A DNA stretch of 64,000 nt, from assembly GCF_029227915.1 (NCBI RefSeq), contig NC_079878.1, forward strand, positions 29,353,501 to 29,417,500. The letters run 5' to 3'. The translations under genes and the position numbers were made by a program. A model generated the notes under the pieces. It worked only from the letters and a program-made list of their open reading frames with translations, did not search any database and was not told where the DNA came from. Shown here one piece after another: positions 49,101 to 62,100 of this stretch. Position 1 is the first letter of the stretch. Each line of letters opens with the position of its first letter. The stretch comes from Hydractinia symbiolongicarpus (taxonomy: Eukaryota; Cnidaria; Hydrozoa; Anthoathecata; Hydractiniidae).

Positions 49101-49804
49101 TTTCACCACTAAAACGCATGAGACTTGTAGTTTTCAGGAATGTTTTCATTTTTGATGAGACGCTTAATGAAAGAAGTTTAATTGCCGGCAAACGAAAACC
49201 CGCGATTTCCCGTAAATCCCGGGCTTGGCCCGTATAGTCGAATGTATACAAAGAAAGTACCTTGTGAGTAAACTCATTTCCCGAACGATTTTTTAAATTA
49301 TTTTTTCACCACTAAAACGCATGAGACTTGTAGTTTTCAAAAATGTTTTCATTTTTGATAAGACGTTGAATGTAAGAAGTTTAATCGCCGGCAAACAAAA
49401 ACCCGCGATTTCCCGTAAATCCCGTGCTTGGCCCGCATAGTCGAATGTATACAAAGAAAGTACCCTTTGAGTAAACTCATTTCCCGAACAATTTTTTAAA
49501 TTATTTTTTCACCACTAAAACACATGAGATTTGTAGTTTTAAAAAATGTTTTCATTTTTGATGAGACGCTGAATATAAGAAAAATTAATCGCCGGCAAAC
49601 AAAAACCCGCGATTTTCCGTAAATCCCGTGCTTGGCCCGTATAGTCGAGTACATACAAAGAAAGTACCCCGTGAGTAAACTCATTTCTCGAACGATTTTT
49701 TAAATTATTTTTTCACCACTAAAACGCATGAGACTTGTAGTTTTCAAAAATGTTTTCATTTTTGATGAGATGCTGAATAAAAGAAGTTTAATTGCCGGCA
49801 AACG

Positions 49805-52800
49805 AAAACCCGCGATTTCCCGTAAATCCCGGACTCGGCCCGTATAGTCAAAAGTATACAAAGAAAGTACCCTGCGAGTAAACTCATTTCCAGAACGATT
49901 TTTTAAATTATCTTTTCACCACTAAACGCACGAGACTTGTAGTTTTCAAAAATGTTTTCATTTTTGATGAGACGCTGAATAAAAGAAGTGTAATCGCCGG
50001 CAAACAAAAACCCGCAAATTCCTGTAAATCCCAAACTCGACCCGTATAATGAAAAGTATACAAAGAAAATACCCAGGGAGTAAACTCATTTCCAGAACGA
50101 TTTTTTAAATTATCTTTTCACCACTAAAACGCATGAGACTTGTAGTTTTCAAAAATGTTTTCATTTTTGATGAGACGTTGAATGTAAGAAGTTTAATCGC
50201 CGGCAAACAAAAACCCGCGATTTCCCGTAAATCCCGTGCTTGGCCCGTATAGTCGAATGTATACAAAGAAAGTACCCTGTGAGTAAACTCATTTCCCGAA
50301 CGATTTTTTAAATTATCTTTTCACCACTAAAACGCATGAGACTTGTAGTTTACAATAATGTTTTCATTTTTGATAAGACGCTGAATAAAAGATGTTTAAT
50401 CGCCGACAAACCAAAAAACGCGATTTCCCGTAAATACCGGACTCGGCCCGTATAGTCAAAAGTATACAAAGAAAGTACCCAGGGAGTAAACTCATTTTCC
50501 GAACGATTTTTTAAATTATTTTTTCACCACTAAAACGCATGAGACTTGTAGTTTTCAAAAATGTTTTCATTTTTGATGAGACGCTGAATAAAAGATGTTT
50601 AATCGCCGGCAAACGAAAACCCGCGATTTCCCGTAAATCCCGGACTTGGCCCGTATAGTCAAAAGTATACAAAGAAAGTACCCAAGGAGTAAAGTCATTT
50701 CCCGAACGATTTTTTAAATTATTTTTTCACCACTAAAACGCATGAGACTTGTAGTTTTCAGGAATGTTTTCATTTTTGATGAGACGCTTAATGAAAGAAG
50801 TTTAATTGCCGGCAAACGAAAACCCGCGATTTCCCGTAAATCCCGGGCTTGGCCCGTATAGTCGAATGTATACAAAGAAAGTACCTTGTGAGTAAACTCA
50901 TTTCCCGAACGATTTTTTAAATTATTTTTTCACCACTAAAACGCATGAGACTTGTAGTTTTCAAAAATGTTTTCATTTTTGATGAGACGTTGAATGTAAG
51001 AAGTTTAATCGCCGGCAAACAAAAACCCGCGATTTCCCGTAAATCCCGTGCTTGGCCCGTATAGTCGAATGTATACAAAGAAAGTACCCTGTGAGTAAAC
51101 TCATTTCCCAAACAATTTTTTAAATTATTTTTTCACCACTAAAACACATGAGACTTGTAGTTTTAAAAAATGTTTTCATTTTTGATGAGACGCTGAATAT
51201 AAGAAGTTTAATCGCCGGCAAACAAAAACCCGCGATTTTCCGTAAATCCCGTGCTTGGCCCGTATAGTCGAGTACATACAAAGAAAGTACCCCGTGAGTA
51301 AACTCATTTCTCGAACGATTTTTTAAATTATTTTTTCACCACTAAAACGTATGAGACTTGTAGTTTTTAAAAATGTTTTCATTTTTGATGAGATGCTGAA
51401 TAAAAGAAGTTTAATCGCCGGCAAACGAAAACCCGCAATTTCCCGTAAATCCCGGACTCGGCCCGTATAGTCAAAAGGATACAAAGAAAGTACCCCGTGA
51501 GTAAAATCATTTCTCGAACGATTTTTTAAATTATTTTTTCACCACTAAAACGCATGAGACTTGTAGTTTTCAAAAATGTTTTCATTTTTGATGAGACGCT
51601 GAATAAAAGAAGTGTAATCGCTGGCAAACAAAAACCCGCAAATTCCCGTAAATCCCAAACTCGGCCCGTATAATCAAAAGTATACAAAGAAAATACCCAG
51701 GGAGTAAACTCATTTCCAGAACGATTTTTTAAATTATCTTTTCACCACTAAAACGCATGAGACTTGTAGTTTTCAAAAATGTTTTCATTTTTGATGAGAC
51801 GTTGAATGTAAGAAGTTTAATCGCCGGCAAACAAAAACCCGCGATTTCCCGTAAATCCCGTGCTTGGCCCGTATAGTCGAATGTATACAAAGAAAGTACC
51901 CTGTGAGTAAACTCATTTCCCAAACAATTTTTTAAATTATTTTTTCACCACTAAAACACATGAGACTTGTAGTTTTAAAAAATGTTTTCATTTTTGATGA
52001 GACGCTGAATATAAGAAGTTTAATCGCCGGCAAACAAAAACCCGCGATTTTCCGTAAATCCCGTGCTTGGCCCGTATAGTCGAGTACATACAAAGAAAGT
52101 ACCCCGTGAGTAAACTCATTTCTCGAACGATTTTTTAAATTATTTTTTCACCACTAAAACGCATGAGACTTGTAGTTTTCAAAAATGTTTTCATTTTTGA
52201 TGAGATGCTGAATAAAAGAAGTTTAATCGCCGGCAAACGAAAACCCGCGATTTCCCGTAAATCCCGGACTCGGCCCGTATAGTCAAAAGTATACAAAGAA
52301 AGTACCCCGTGAGTAAACTCATTTCTCGAACGATTTTTTAAATTATTTTTTCACCACTAAAACGCATGAGATTTGTAGTTTTCAAAAATGTTTTAATTTT
52401 TGATGAGACGCTGAATAAAAGAAGTGTAATCGCCGGCAAACAAAAACCCGCAAATTCCCGTAAATCCCAAACTCGGCCCGTATAATCAAAAGTATACAAA
52501 GAAAATACCCAGGGAGTAAACTCATTTCCAGAACGATTTTTTAAATTATCTTTTCACCACTAAAACGCATGAGACTTGTAGTTTTCAAAAATGTTTTCAT
52601 TTTTGATGAGACGTTGAATGTAAGAAGTTTAATCGCCGGCAAACAAAAACCCGCGATTTCCCGTAAATCCCGTGCTTGGCCCGTATAGTCAAAAGTATAC
52701 AAAGAAAGTACCCTGTGAGTAAACTCATTTCCCGAACAATTTTTTAAATTATTTTTTCACCACTAAAACACATGAGACTTGTAGTTTTAAAAGATGTTTT

Positions 52801-54676
52801 CATTTTTGATGAGACGCTTAATGAAAGAAGTTTAATTGCCGGCAAACGAAAACCCGCGATTTCCCGTAAATCCCGGGCTTGGCCCGTATAGTCGAATGTA
52901 TACAAAGAAAGTACCTTGTGAGTAAACTCATTTCCCGAACGATTTTTTAAATTATTTTTTCACCACTAAAACGCATGAGACTTGTAGTTTTCAAAAATGT
53001 TTTCATTTTTGATGAGACGTTGAATGTAAGAAGTTTAATCGCCGGCAAACAAAAACCCGCGATTTCCCGTAAATCCCGTGCTTGGCCCGTATAGTCGAAT
53101 GTATACAAAGAAAGTACCCTGTGAGTAAACTCATTTCCCAAACAATTTTTTAAATTATTTTTTCACCACTAAAACACATGAGACTTGTAGTTTTAAAAAA
53201 TGTTTTCATTTTTGATGAGACGCTGAATATAAGAAGTTTAATCGCCGGCAAACAAAAACCCGCGATTTTCCGTAAATCCCGTGCTTGGCCCGTATAGTCG
53301 AGTACATACAAAGAAAGTACCCCGTGAGTAAACTCATTTCTCGAACGATTTTTTAAATTATTTTTTCACCACTAAAACGTATGAGACTTGTAGTTTTTAA
53401 AAATGTTTTCATTTTTGATGAGATGCTGAATAAAAGAAGTTTAATCGCCGGCAAACGAAAACCCGCGATTTCCCGTAAATCCCGGACTCGGCCCGTATAG
53501 TCAAAAGGATACAAAGAAAGTACCCCGTGAGTAAAATCATTTCTCGAACGATTTTTTAAATTATTTTTTCACCACTAAAACGCATGAGACTTGTAGTTTT
53601 CAAAAATGTTTTCATTTTTGATGAGACGCTGAATAAAAGAAGTGTAATCGCTGGAAAACAAAAACCCGCAAATTCCCGTAAATCCCAAACTCGGCCCGTA
53701 TAATCAAAAGTATACAAAGAAAATACCCAGGGAGTAAACTCATTTCCAGAACGATTTTTTAAATTATCTTTTCACCACTAAAACGCATGAGACTTGTAGT
53801 TTTCAAAAATGTTTTCATTTTTGATGAGACGTTGAATGTAAGAAGTTTAATCGCCGGCAAACAAAAACCCGCAATTTCCCGTAAATCCCGTGCTTGGCCC
53901 GTATAGTCGAATGTATACAAAGAAAGTACCCTGTGAGTAAACTCATTTCCCAAACAATTTTTTAAATTATTTTTTCACCACTAAAACACATGAGACTTGT
54001 AGTTTTAAAAAATGTTTTCATTTTTGATGAGACGCTGAATATAAGAAGTTTAATCGCCGGCAAACAAAAACCCGCGATTTTCCGTAAATCCCGTGCTTGG
54101 CCCGTATAATCGAGTACATACAAAGAAAGTACCCCGTGAGTAAACTCATTTCTCGAACGATTTTTTAAATTATTTTTTCACCACTAAAACGCATGAGACT
54201 TGTAGTTTTCAAAAATGTTTTCATTTTTGATGAGATGCTGAATAAAAGAAGTTTAATCGCCGGCAAACGAAAACCCGCGATTTCCCGTAAATCCCGGACT
54301 CGGCCCGTATAGTCAAAAGTATACAAAGAAAGTACCCCGTGAGTAAACTCATTTCTCGAACGATTTTTTAAATTATTTTTTCACCACTAAAACGCATGAG
54401 ACTTGTAGTTTTCAAAAATGTTTTCATTTTTGATGAGACGCTGAATAAAAGAAGTGTAATCGCCGGCAAACAAAAACCCGCAAATTCCCGTAAATCCCAA
54501 ACTCGGCCCGTATAATCAAAAGTATACAAAGAAAATACCCAGGGAGTAAACTCATTTCCAGAACGATTTTTTAAATTATCTTTTCACCACTAAAACGCAT
54601 GAGACTTGTAGTTTTCAAAAATGTTTTCATTTTTGATGAGACGTTGAATGTAAGAAGTTTAATCGCCGGCAAACAA
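49805..54676 (+). repeat. Long-range duplication, left copy (offset 9,324 bp)
   Basis: At least 4,872 bp match 59129-64000 at an offset of 9,324 bp (46 x 203 minus 14). Private markers occur in both: CACTAAACGCACG (near 49919 and 59243), CCCGTATAATGAAAAG (50041 and 59365), ACAATAATG (near 50351 and 59675), CAAAAGGATAC (near 51473 and 60797) and CGTATAATCGAG (near 54103 and 63427). Only scattered substitutions were seen, such as CGCAATT/CGCGATT near 51435/60759. Confidence 0.88.
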
Positions 54677-54827
54677 AAACCCGCGATTTCCCGTAAATCC
54701 CGTGCTTGGCCCGTATAGTCGAATGTATACAAAGAAAGTACCCTGTGAGTAAACTCATTTCCCGAACAATTTTTTAAATTATTTTTGCACCACTAAAACA
54801 CATGAGACTTGTAGTTTTAAAAGATGT
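50768..54827 (+). repeat. 2,030-bp decamer tandem duplication
   Basis: About 50768-52797 and 52798-54827 are adjacent copies of a 10-monomer unit (exactly 10 x 203). Both contain GAAGTTTAATTGCC, GTTGAATGTAAG, CCCAAACAATT, TAGTTTTTAAAAATG, GGATACAAAG and AAAATCATTTCTCG in the same order. The pair is itself carried within the 9,324-bp-offset duplication, so it arose earlier. Confidence 0.8.
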
Positions 54828-55499
54828 TTTCATTTTTGATGAGACGCTGAATATAAGAAGTTTAATCGCCGGCAAACAAAAACCCGCGATTTCCCGTAAA
54901 TCCCGTGCTTGGCCCGTATAGTCGAGTACATACAAAGAAAGTACCCTGTGAGTAAACTCATTTCTCGAACGATTTTTTAAATTATTTTTTCACCACTAAA
55001 ACGCATGAGACTTGTAGTTTTCAAAAATGTTTTCATTTTTGATGAGATGCTGAATAAAAGAAGTGTAATCGCCGGCAAACGAAAACCCGGGAATTCCCGT
55101 AAATCCCAAACTCGGCCCGCATAGTCAAAAGTATACAAAGAAAATACCAAGGGAGTAAACTCATTTCCAGAACGATTTTTTAAATTATCTTTTCAACCAC
55201 TAAAACGCATGAGACTTGTAGTTTTCAAAAATGTTTTCATTTTTGATAAGACGCTGAATAAAAGATGTTTAATCGCCGTCTAACCAAAACCCGCGATTTC
55301 CCGTAAATACTGGACTCGGTCCGTATAGTCAAAAGTATACAAAGAAAGTACCCAGGGAGTAAACTCATTTCCCGAACGATTTTTTAAATTATTTTTTCAC
55401 CACTAAAACGCATGAGACTTGTAGTTTTCAAAAATGTTTTCATTTTTGATAAGACGCAGAATAAAAGATGTTAATCGCCGGCAAACGAAAACCCGCGAT

Positions 55500-58400
55500 T
55501 TCCCGTGAATCCCGGGCTTGGCCCGTATAGTCGAATGTATACAAAGAAAGTACCCTTTGAGTAAACTCATTTCCCGAACGATTTATTAAATGATTTTTTC
55601 ACCACTAAAACGCATGAGACTTGTAGTTTTCAAAAATGTTTTCATTTTTGATGAGACGCTGAATGAAAAAAGTTTAATCGCCGGCAAACGAAAACCTGCA
55701 ATTTCCCGTAAATCCCGTGCTTGGCCCGTATAGTCGAGTATATACAAAGAAAATACCCAGGAAGTAAACTCATTTCCCGAACGATTTTTTCACCACTAAA
55801 ACGTATGAGACTCGTAGTTTTCAAAAATGTTTTTATTTTTGATGAGACGCTGAATAAAAGAAGTTTAATCGCCGGCAAACGAAAACCCGCGATTTCCCGT
55901 AAATCCCGGACTCGATCCGTATAATCAAAAGTATAAAAAGAAAGTACCCTGTGAGTAAACTCATTTCTCGAACGATTTTTTAAATTATTTTTTCACCACT
56001 AAAACGCATGAGACTTGTAGTTTTTAAAAATGTTTTCATTTTTGATGAGACGCTGAATAAAAGAAGTTTAATCGCCGGCAAACGAAAACCCGCAATTTCC
56101 CATAAATCCCGTGCTTGGCTCGAAAAGTCAAGTATATACAAAGAAAGTACCCTGTGAGTAAACTCATTTCTCGGACGATTTTTTAAATTATTTTTTCACC
56201 ACTAAAACGCATGAGACTTGTAGTTTTCAAAAATGTTTTCATTTTTGATGAGATGCTGAATAAAAGAAGTTTAATCGCCGGCAAACGAAAACCCGCGATT
56301 TCCCGTAAATCCCGGACTCGGCCCGTATAGTCAAAAGTATACAAAGAAAGTACCCTGCGAGTAAACTCATTTCCAGAACGATTTTTTAAATTATCTTTTC
56401 ACCACTAAAACGCACGAGACTTGTAGTTTTCAAAAATGTTTTCATTTTTGATGAGACGCTGAATAAAAGAAGTGTAATCGCCGGCAAACGAAAACCCGCG
56501 AATTCGCGTAAATCCCAAACTCAGCCCGTATAGTCAAAAGTATACAAAGAAAATACCCAGGGAGTAAACTTATTTCCAGAACGATTTTTTAAATTATCTT
56601 TTCACCACTAAAACGCATGAGACTTGTAGTTTTCAAAAATGTTTTCATTTTTGATAAGACGCTGAATAAAAGATGTTTAATCGCCGTCTAACCAAAACCC
56701 GCGATTTCCCGTAAATACCAGACTTGGCCCGTATAGTCAAAAGTATACAAAGAAAGTACCCTGCGAGTAAACTTATTTCCAGAACGATTTTTTAAATTAT
56801 CTTTTCACCACTAAAACGCACGAGACTTGTAGTTTTCAAAAATGTTTTCATTTTTGATAAGACGCTGAATAAAAGAAGTGTAATCGCCGGCAAACGAAAA
56901 CCCGCGAATTCGCGTAAATCCCAAACTCAGCCCGTATAGTCAAAAGTATACAAAGAAAATACCCAGGAAGTAAACTTATTTCCAGAACGATTTTTTAAAT
57001 TATCTTTTCACCACTAAAACGCATGAGACTTGCAGTTTTCAAAAATGTTTTCATTTTTGATGAGATGCTGAATAAAAGAAGTGTAATCGCCGGCAAACGA
57101 AAACCCGCGATTTCCCGTAAATCCCGGGCTTGGCCCGTATAGTCGAATGTATACAAAGAAAGTACCCTGTGAGTAAACTCATTTCCCGAACGATTTATTA
57201 AATGATTTTTTCACCACTAAAACGCATGAGACTTGTAGTTTTCAAAAATGTTTTCATTTTTGATGAGACGCTGAATGAAAAAAGTTTAATCGCCGGCAAA
57301 CGAAAACCTGCAATTTCCCGTAAATCCCGTGCTTGGCCCGTATAGTCGAGTATATACAAAGAAAATACCCAGGAAGTAAACTCATTTCCCGAACGATTTT
57401 TTAAATTATTTTTTCACCACTAAAACGTATGAGACTCGTAGTTTTCAAAAATGTTTTTATTTTTGATGAGACGCTGAATAAAAGAAGTTTAATCGCCGGC
57501 AAACGAAAACCCGCGATTTCCCGTAAATCCCGGACTCGATCCGTATAATCAAAAGTATAAAAAGAAAGTACCCTGTGAGTAAACTCATTTCTCGAACGAT
57601 TTTTTAAATTATTTTTTCACCACTAAAACGCATGAGACTTGTAGTTTTCAAAAATGTTTTCATTTTTGATGAGACGCTGAATAAAAGAAGTTTAATCGCC
57701 GGCAAACGAAAACCCGCAACTTCCCATAAATCCCGTGCTTGGCTCGAAAAGTCAAGTATATACAAAGAAAGTACCCTGTGAGTAAACTCATTTCTCGGAC
57801 GGTTTTTTAAATTATTTTTTCCCCACTAAAACGCATGAGACTTGTAGTTTTCAAAAATGTTTTCATTTTTGATGAGATGCTGAATAAAAGAAGTTTAATC
57901 GCCGGCAAACGAAAACCCGCGATTTCCCGTAAATCCCGGACTCGGCCCGTATAGTCAAAAGTATACAAAGAAAGTACCCTGCGAGTAAACTCATTTCCAG
58001 AACGATTTTTTAAATTATCTTTTCACCACTAAAACGCACGAGACTTGTAGTTTTCAAAAATGTTTTCATTTTTGATGAGACGCTGAATAAAAGAAGTGTA
58101 ATCGCCGGCAAACGAAAACCCGCGAATTCGCGTAAATCCCAAACTCAGCCCGTATAGTCAAAAGTATACAAAGAAAATACCCAGGGAGTAAACTTATTTC
58201 CAGAACGATTTTTTAAATTATCTTTTCCCCACTAAAACGCATGAGACTTGTAGTTTTCAAAAATGTTTTCATTTTTGATAAGACGCTGAATAAAAGATGT
58301 TTAATCGCCGTCTAACCAAAACCCGCGATTTCCCGTAAATACCAGACTTGGCCCGTATAGTCAAAAGTATACAAAGAAAGTACCCTGCGAGTAAACTTAT

Positions 58401-58684
58401 TTCCAGAACGATTTTTTAAATTATCTTTTCACCACTAAAACGCACGAGACTTGTAGTTTTCAAAAATGTTTTCATTTTTGATAAGACGCTGAATAAAAGA
58501 AGTGTAATCGCCGGCAAACGAAAACCCGCGAATTCGCGTAAATCCCAAACTCAGCCCGTATAGTCAAAAGTATACAAAGAAAATACCCAGGAAGTAAACT
58601 TATTTCCAGAACGATTTTTTAAATTATCTTTTCACCACTAAAACGCATGAGACTTGTAGTTTTCAAAAATGTTTTCATTTTTGA
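55500..58684 (+). repeat. 1,624-bp octamer tandem duplication
   Basis: About 55.50-57.06 kb and 57.11-58.68 kb share ATTTATTAAATGATT, CGTATGAGACTCG, GGCTCGAAAAGTCAAG (near 56118 and 57742) and CGCCGTCTAACC at an offset of 1,624 bp (8 x 203). Before position 55790 the offset is 1,612 because the left copy lost 12 bp. Related but more distant units lie at about 44.9-47.4 kb. Confidence 0.78.
55781..55796 (+). repeat. 12-bp deletion between T6 tracts
   Basis: ACGATTTTTTCACCAC replaces the usual T6-AAATTA-T6 arrangement. One T6 and the intervening AAATTA are gone, as expected from slippage or microhomology repair between the two T6 runs. The octamer duplicate at about 57.4 kb keeps the full sequence, so the loss came after duplication. 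Confidence 0.85.
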
Positions 58685-59128
58685 TAAGACGCTGAATAAA
58701 AGATGTTTAATTGCCGTCTAACCAAAACCCGCGATTTCCCGTAAATACCAGACTCGGCCCGTATAGTCAAAAGTATACAAAGAAAGTACCCAGGGAGTAA
58801 ACTCATTTCCCGAACGATTTTTTAAATTACTTTTTCACCACTAAAACGCATGAGACTTGTAGTTTTCAAAAATGTTTTCATTTTTGATAAGACGCAGAAT
58901 AAAAGATGTTAATCGCCGGCAAACGAAAACCCGCGATTTCCCGTAAATCCCGGGCTTGGCCCGTATAGTCGAATGTATACAAAGAAAGTACCCTGTGAGT
59001 AAACTTATTTCCCAAACGATTTATTAAATAATTTTTTCACCACTAAAACACATGAGACTTGTAGTTTTAAAAGATGTTTTCATTTTTGATGAGACGCTGA
59101 ATATAAGAAGTTTAATCGCCGGCAAACA

Positions 59129-62100
59129 AAAACCCGCGATTTCCCGTAAATCCCGGACTCGGCCCGTATAGTCAAAAGTATACAAAGAAAGTACCCTGCG
59201 AGTAAACTCATTTCCAGAACGATTTTTTAAATTATCTTTTCACCACTAAACGCACGAGACTTGTAGTTTTCAAAAATGTTTTCATTTTTGATGAGACGCT
59301 GAATAAAAGAAGTGTAATCGCCGGCAAACAAAAACCCGCAAATTCCTGTAAATCCCAAACTCGACCCGTATAATGAAAAGTATACAAAGAAAATACCCAG
59401 GGAGTAAACTCATTTCCAGAACGATTTTTTAAATTATCTTTTCACCACTAAAACGCATGAGACTTGTAGTTTTCAAAAATGTTTTCATTTTTGATGAGAC
59501 GTTGAATGTAAGAAGTTTAATCGCCGGCAAACAAAAACCCGCGATTTCCCGTAAATCCCGTGCTTGGCCCGTATAGTCGAATGTATACAAAGAAAGTACC
59601 CTGTGAGTAAACTCATTTCCCGAACGATTTTTTAAATTATCTTTTCACCACTAAAACGCATGAGACTTGTAGTTTACAATAATGTTTTCATTTTTGATAA
59701 GACGCTGAATAAAAGATGTTTAATCGCCGACAAACCAAAAAACGCGATTTCCCGTAAATACCGGACTCGGCCCGTATAGTCAAAAGTATACAAAGAAAGT
59801 ACCCAGGGAGTAAACTCATTTTCCGAACGATTTTTTAAATTATTTTTTCACCACTAAAACGCATGAGACTTGTAGTTTTCAAAAATGTTTTCATTTTTGA
59901 TGAGACGCTGAATAAAAGATGTTTAATCGCCGGCAAACGAAAACCCGCGATTTCCCGTAAATCCCGGACTTGGCCCGTATAGTCAAAAGTATACAAAGAA
60001 AGTACCCAAGGAGTAAAGTCATTTCCCGAACGATTTTTTAAATTATTTTTTCACCACTAAAACGCATGAGACTTGTAGTTTTCAGGAATGTTTTCATTTT
60101 TGATGAGACGCTTAATGAAAGAAGTTTAATTGCCGGCAAACGAAAACCCGCGATTTCCCGTAAATCCCGGGCTTGGCCCGTATAGTCGAATGTATACAAA
60201 GAAAGTACCTTGTGAGTAAACTCATTTCCCGAACGATTTTTTAAATTATTTTTTCACCACTAAAACGCATGAGACTTGTAGTTTTCAAAAATGTTTTCAT
60301 TTTTGATGAGACGTTGAATGTAAGAAGTTTAATCGCCGGCAAACAAAAACCCGCGATTTCCCGTAAATCCCGTGCTTGGCCCGTATAGTCGAATGTATAC
60401 AAAGAAAGTACCCTGTGAGTAAACTCATTTCCCAAACAATTTTTTAAATTATTTTTTCACCACTAAAACACATGAGACTTGTAGTTTTAAAAAATGTTTT
60501 CATTTTTGATGAGACGCTGAATATAAGAAGTTTAATCGCCGGCAAACAAAAACCCGCGATTTTCCGTAAATCCCGTGCTTGGCCCGTATAGTCGAGTACA
60601 TACAAAGAAAGTACCCCGTGAGTAAACTCATTTCTCGAACGATTTTTTAAATTATTTTTTCACCACTAAAACGTATGAGACTTGTAGTTTTTAAAAATGT
60701 TTTCATTTTTGATGAGATGCTGAATAAAAGAAGTTTAATCGCCGGCAAACGAAAACCCGCGATTTCCCGTAAATCCCGGACTCGGCCCGTATAGTCAAAA
60801 GGATACAAAGAAAGTACCCCGTGAGTAAAATCATTTCTCGAACGATTTTTTAAATTATTTTTTCACCACTAAAACGCATGAGACTTGTAGTTTTCAAAAA
60901 TGTTTTCATTTTTGATGAGACGCTGAATAAAAGAAGTGTAATCGCTGGCAAACAAAAACCCGCAAATTCCCGTAAATCCCAAACTCGGCCCGTATAATCA
61001 AAAGTATACAAAGAAAATACCCAGGGAGTAAACTCATTTCCAGAACGATTTTTTAAATTATCTTTTAACCACTAAAACGCATGAGACTTGTAGTTTTCAA
61101 AAATGTTTTCATTTTTGATGAGACGTTGAATGTAAGAAGTTTAATCGCCGGCAAACAAAAACCCGCGATTTCCCGTAAATCCCGTGCTTGGCCCGTATAG
61201 TCGAATGTATACAAAGAAAGTACCCTGTGAGTAAACTCATTTCCCAAACAATTTTTTAAATTATTTTTTCACCACTAAAACACATGAGACTTGTAGTTTT
61301 AAAAAATGTTTTCATTTTTGATGAGACGCTGAATATAAGAAGTTTAATCGCCGGCAAACAAAAACCCGCGATTTTCCGTAAATCCCGTGCTTGGCCCGTA
61401 TAGTCGAGTACATACAAAGAAAGTACCCCGTGAGTAAACTCATTTCTCGAACGATTTTTTAAATTATTTTTTCACCACTAAAACGCATGAGACTTGTAGT
61501 TTTCAAAAATGTTTTCATTTTTGATGAGATGCTGAATAAAAGAAGTTTAATCGCCGGCAAACGAAAACCCGCGATTTCCCGTAAATCCCGGACTCGGCCC
61601 GTATAGTCAAAAGTATACAAAGAAAGTACCCCGTGAGTAAACTCATTTCTCGAACGATTTTTTAAATTATTTTTTCACCACTAAAACGCATGAGATTTGT
61701 AGTTTTCAAAAATGTTTTAATTTTTGATGAGACGCTGAATAAAAGAAGTGTAATCGCCGGCAAACAAAAACCCGCAAATTCCCGTAAATCCCAAACTCGG
61801 CCCGTATAATCAAAAGTATACAAAGAAAATACCCAGGGAGTAAACTCATTTCCAGAACGATTTTTTAAATTATCTTTTCACCACTAAAACGCATGAGACT
61901 TGTAGTTTTCAAAAATGTTTTCATTTTTGATGAGACGTTGAATGTAAGAAGTTTAATCGCCGGCAAACAAAAACCCGCGATTTCCCGTAAATCCCGTGCT
62001 TGGCCCGTATAGTCAAAAGTATACAAAGAAAGTACCCTGTGAGTAAACTCATTTCCCGAACAATTTTTTAAATTATTTTTTCACCACTAAAACACATGAG

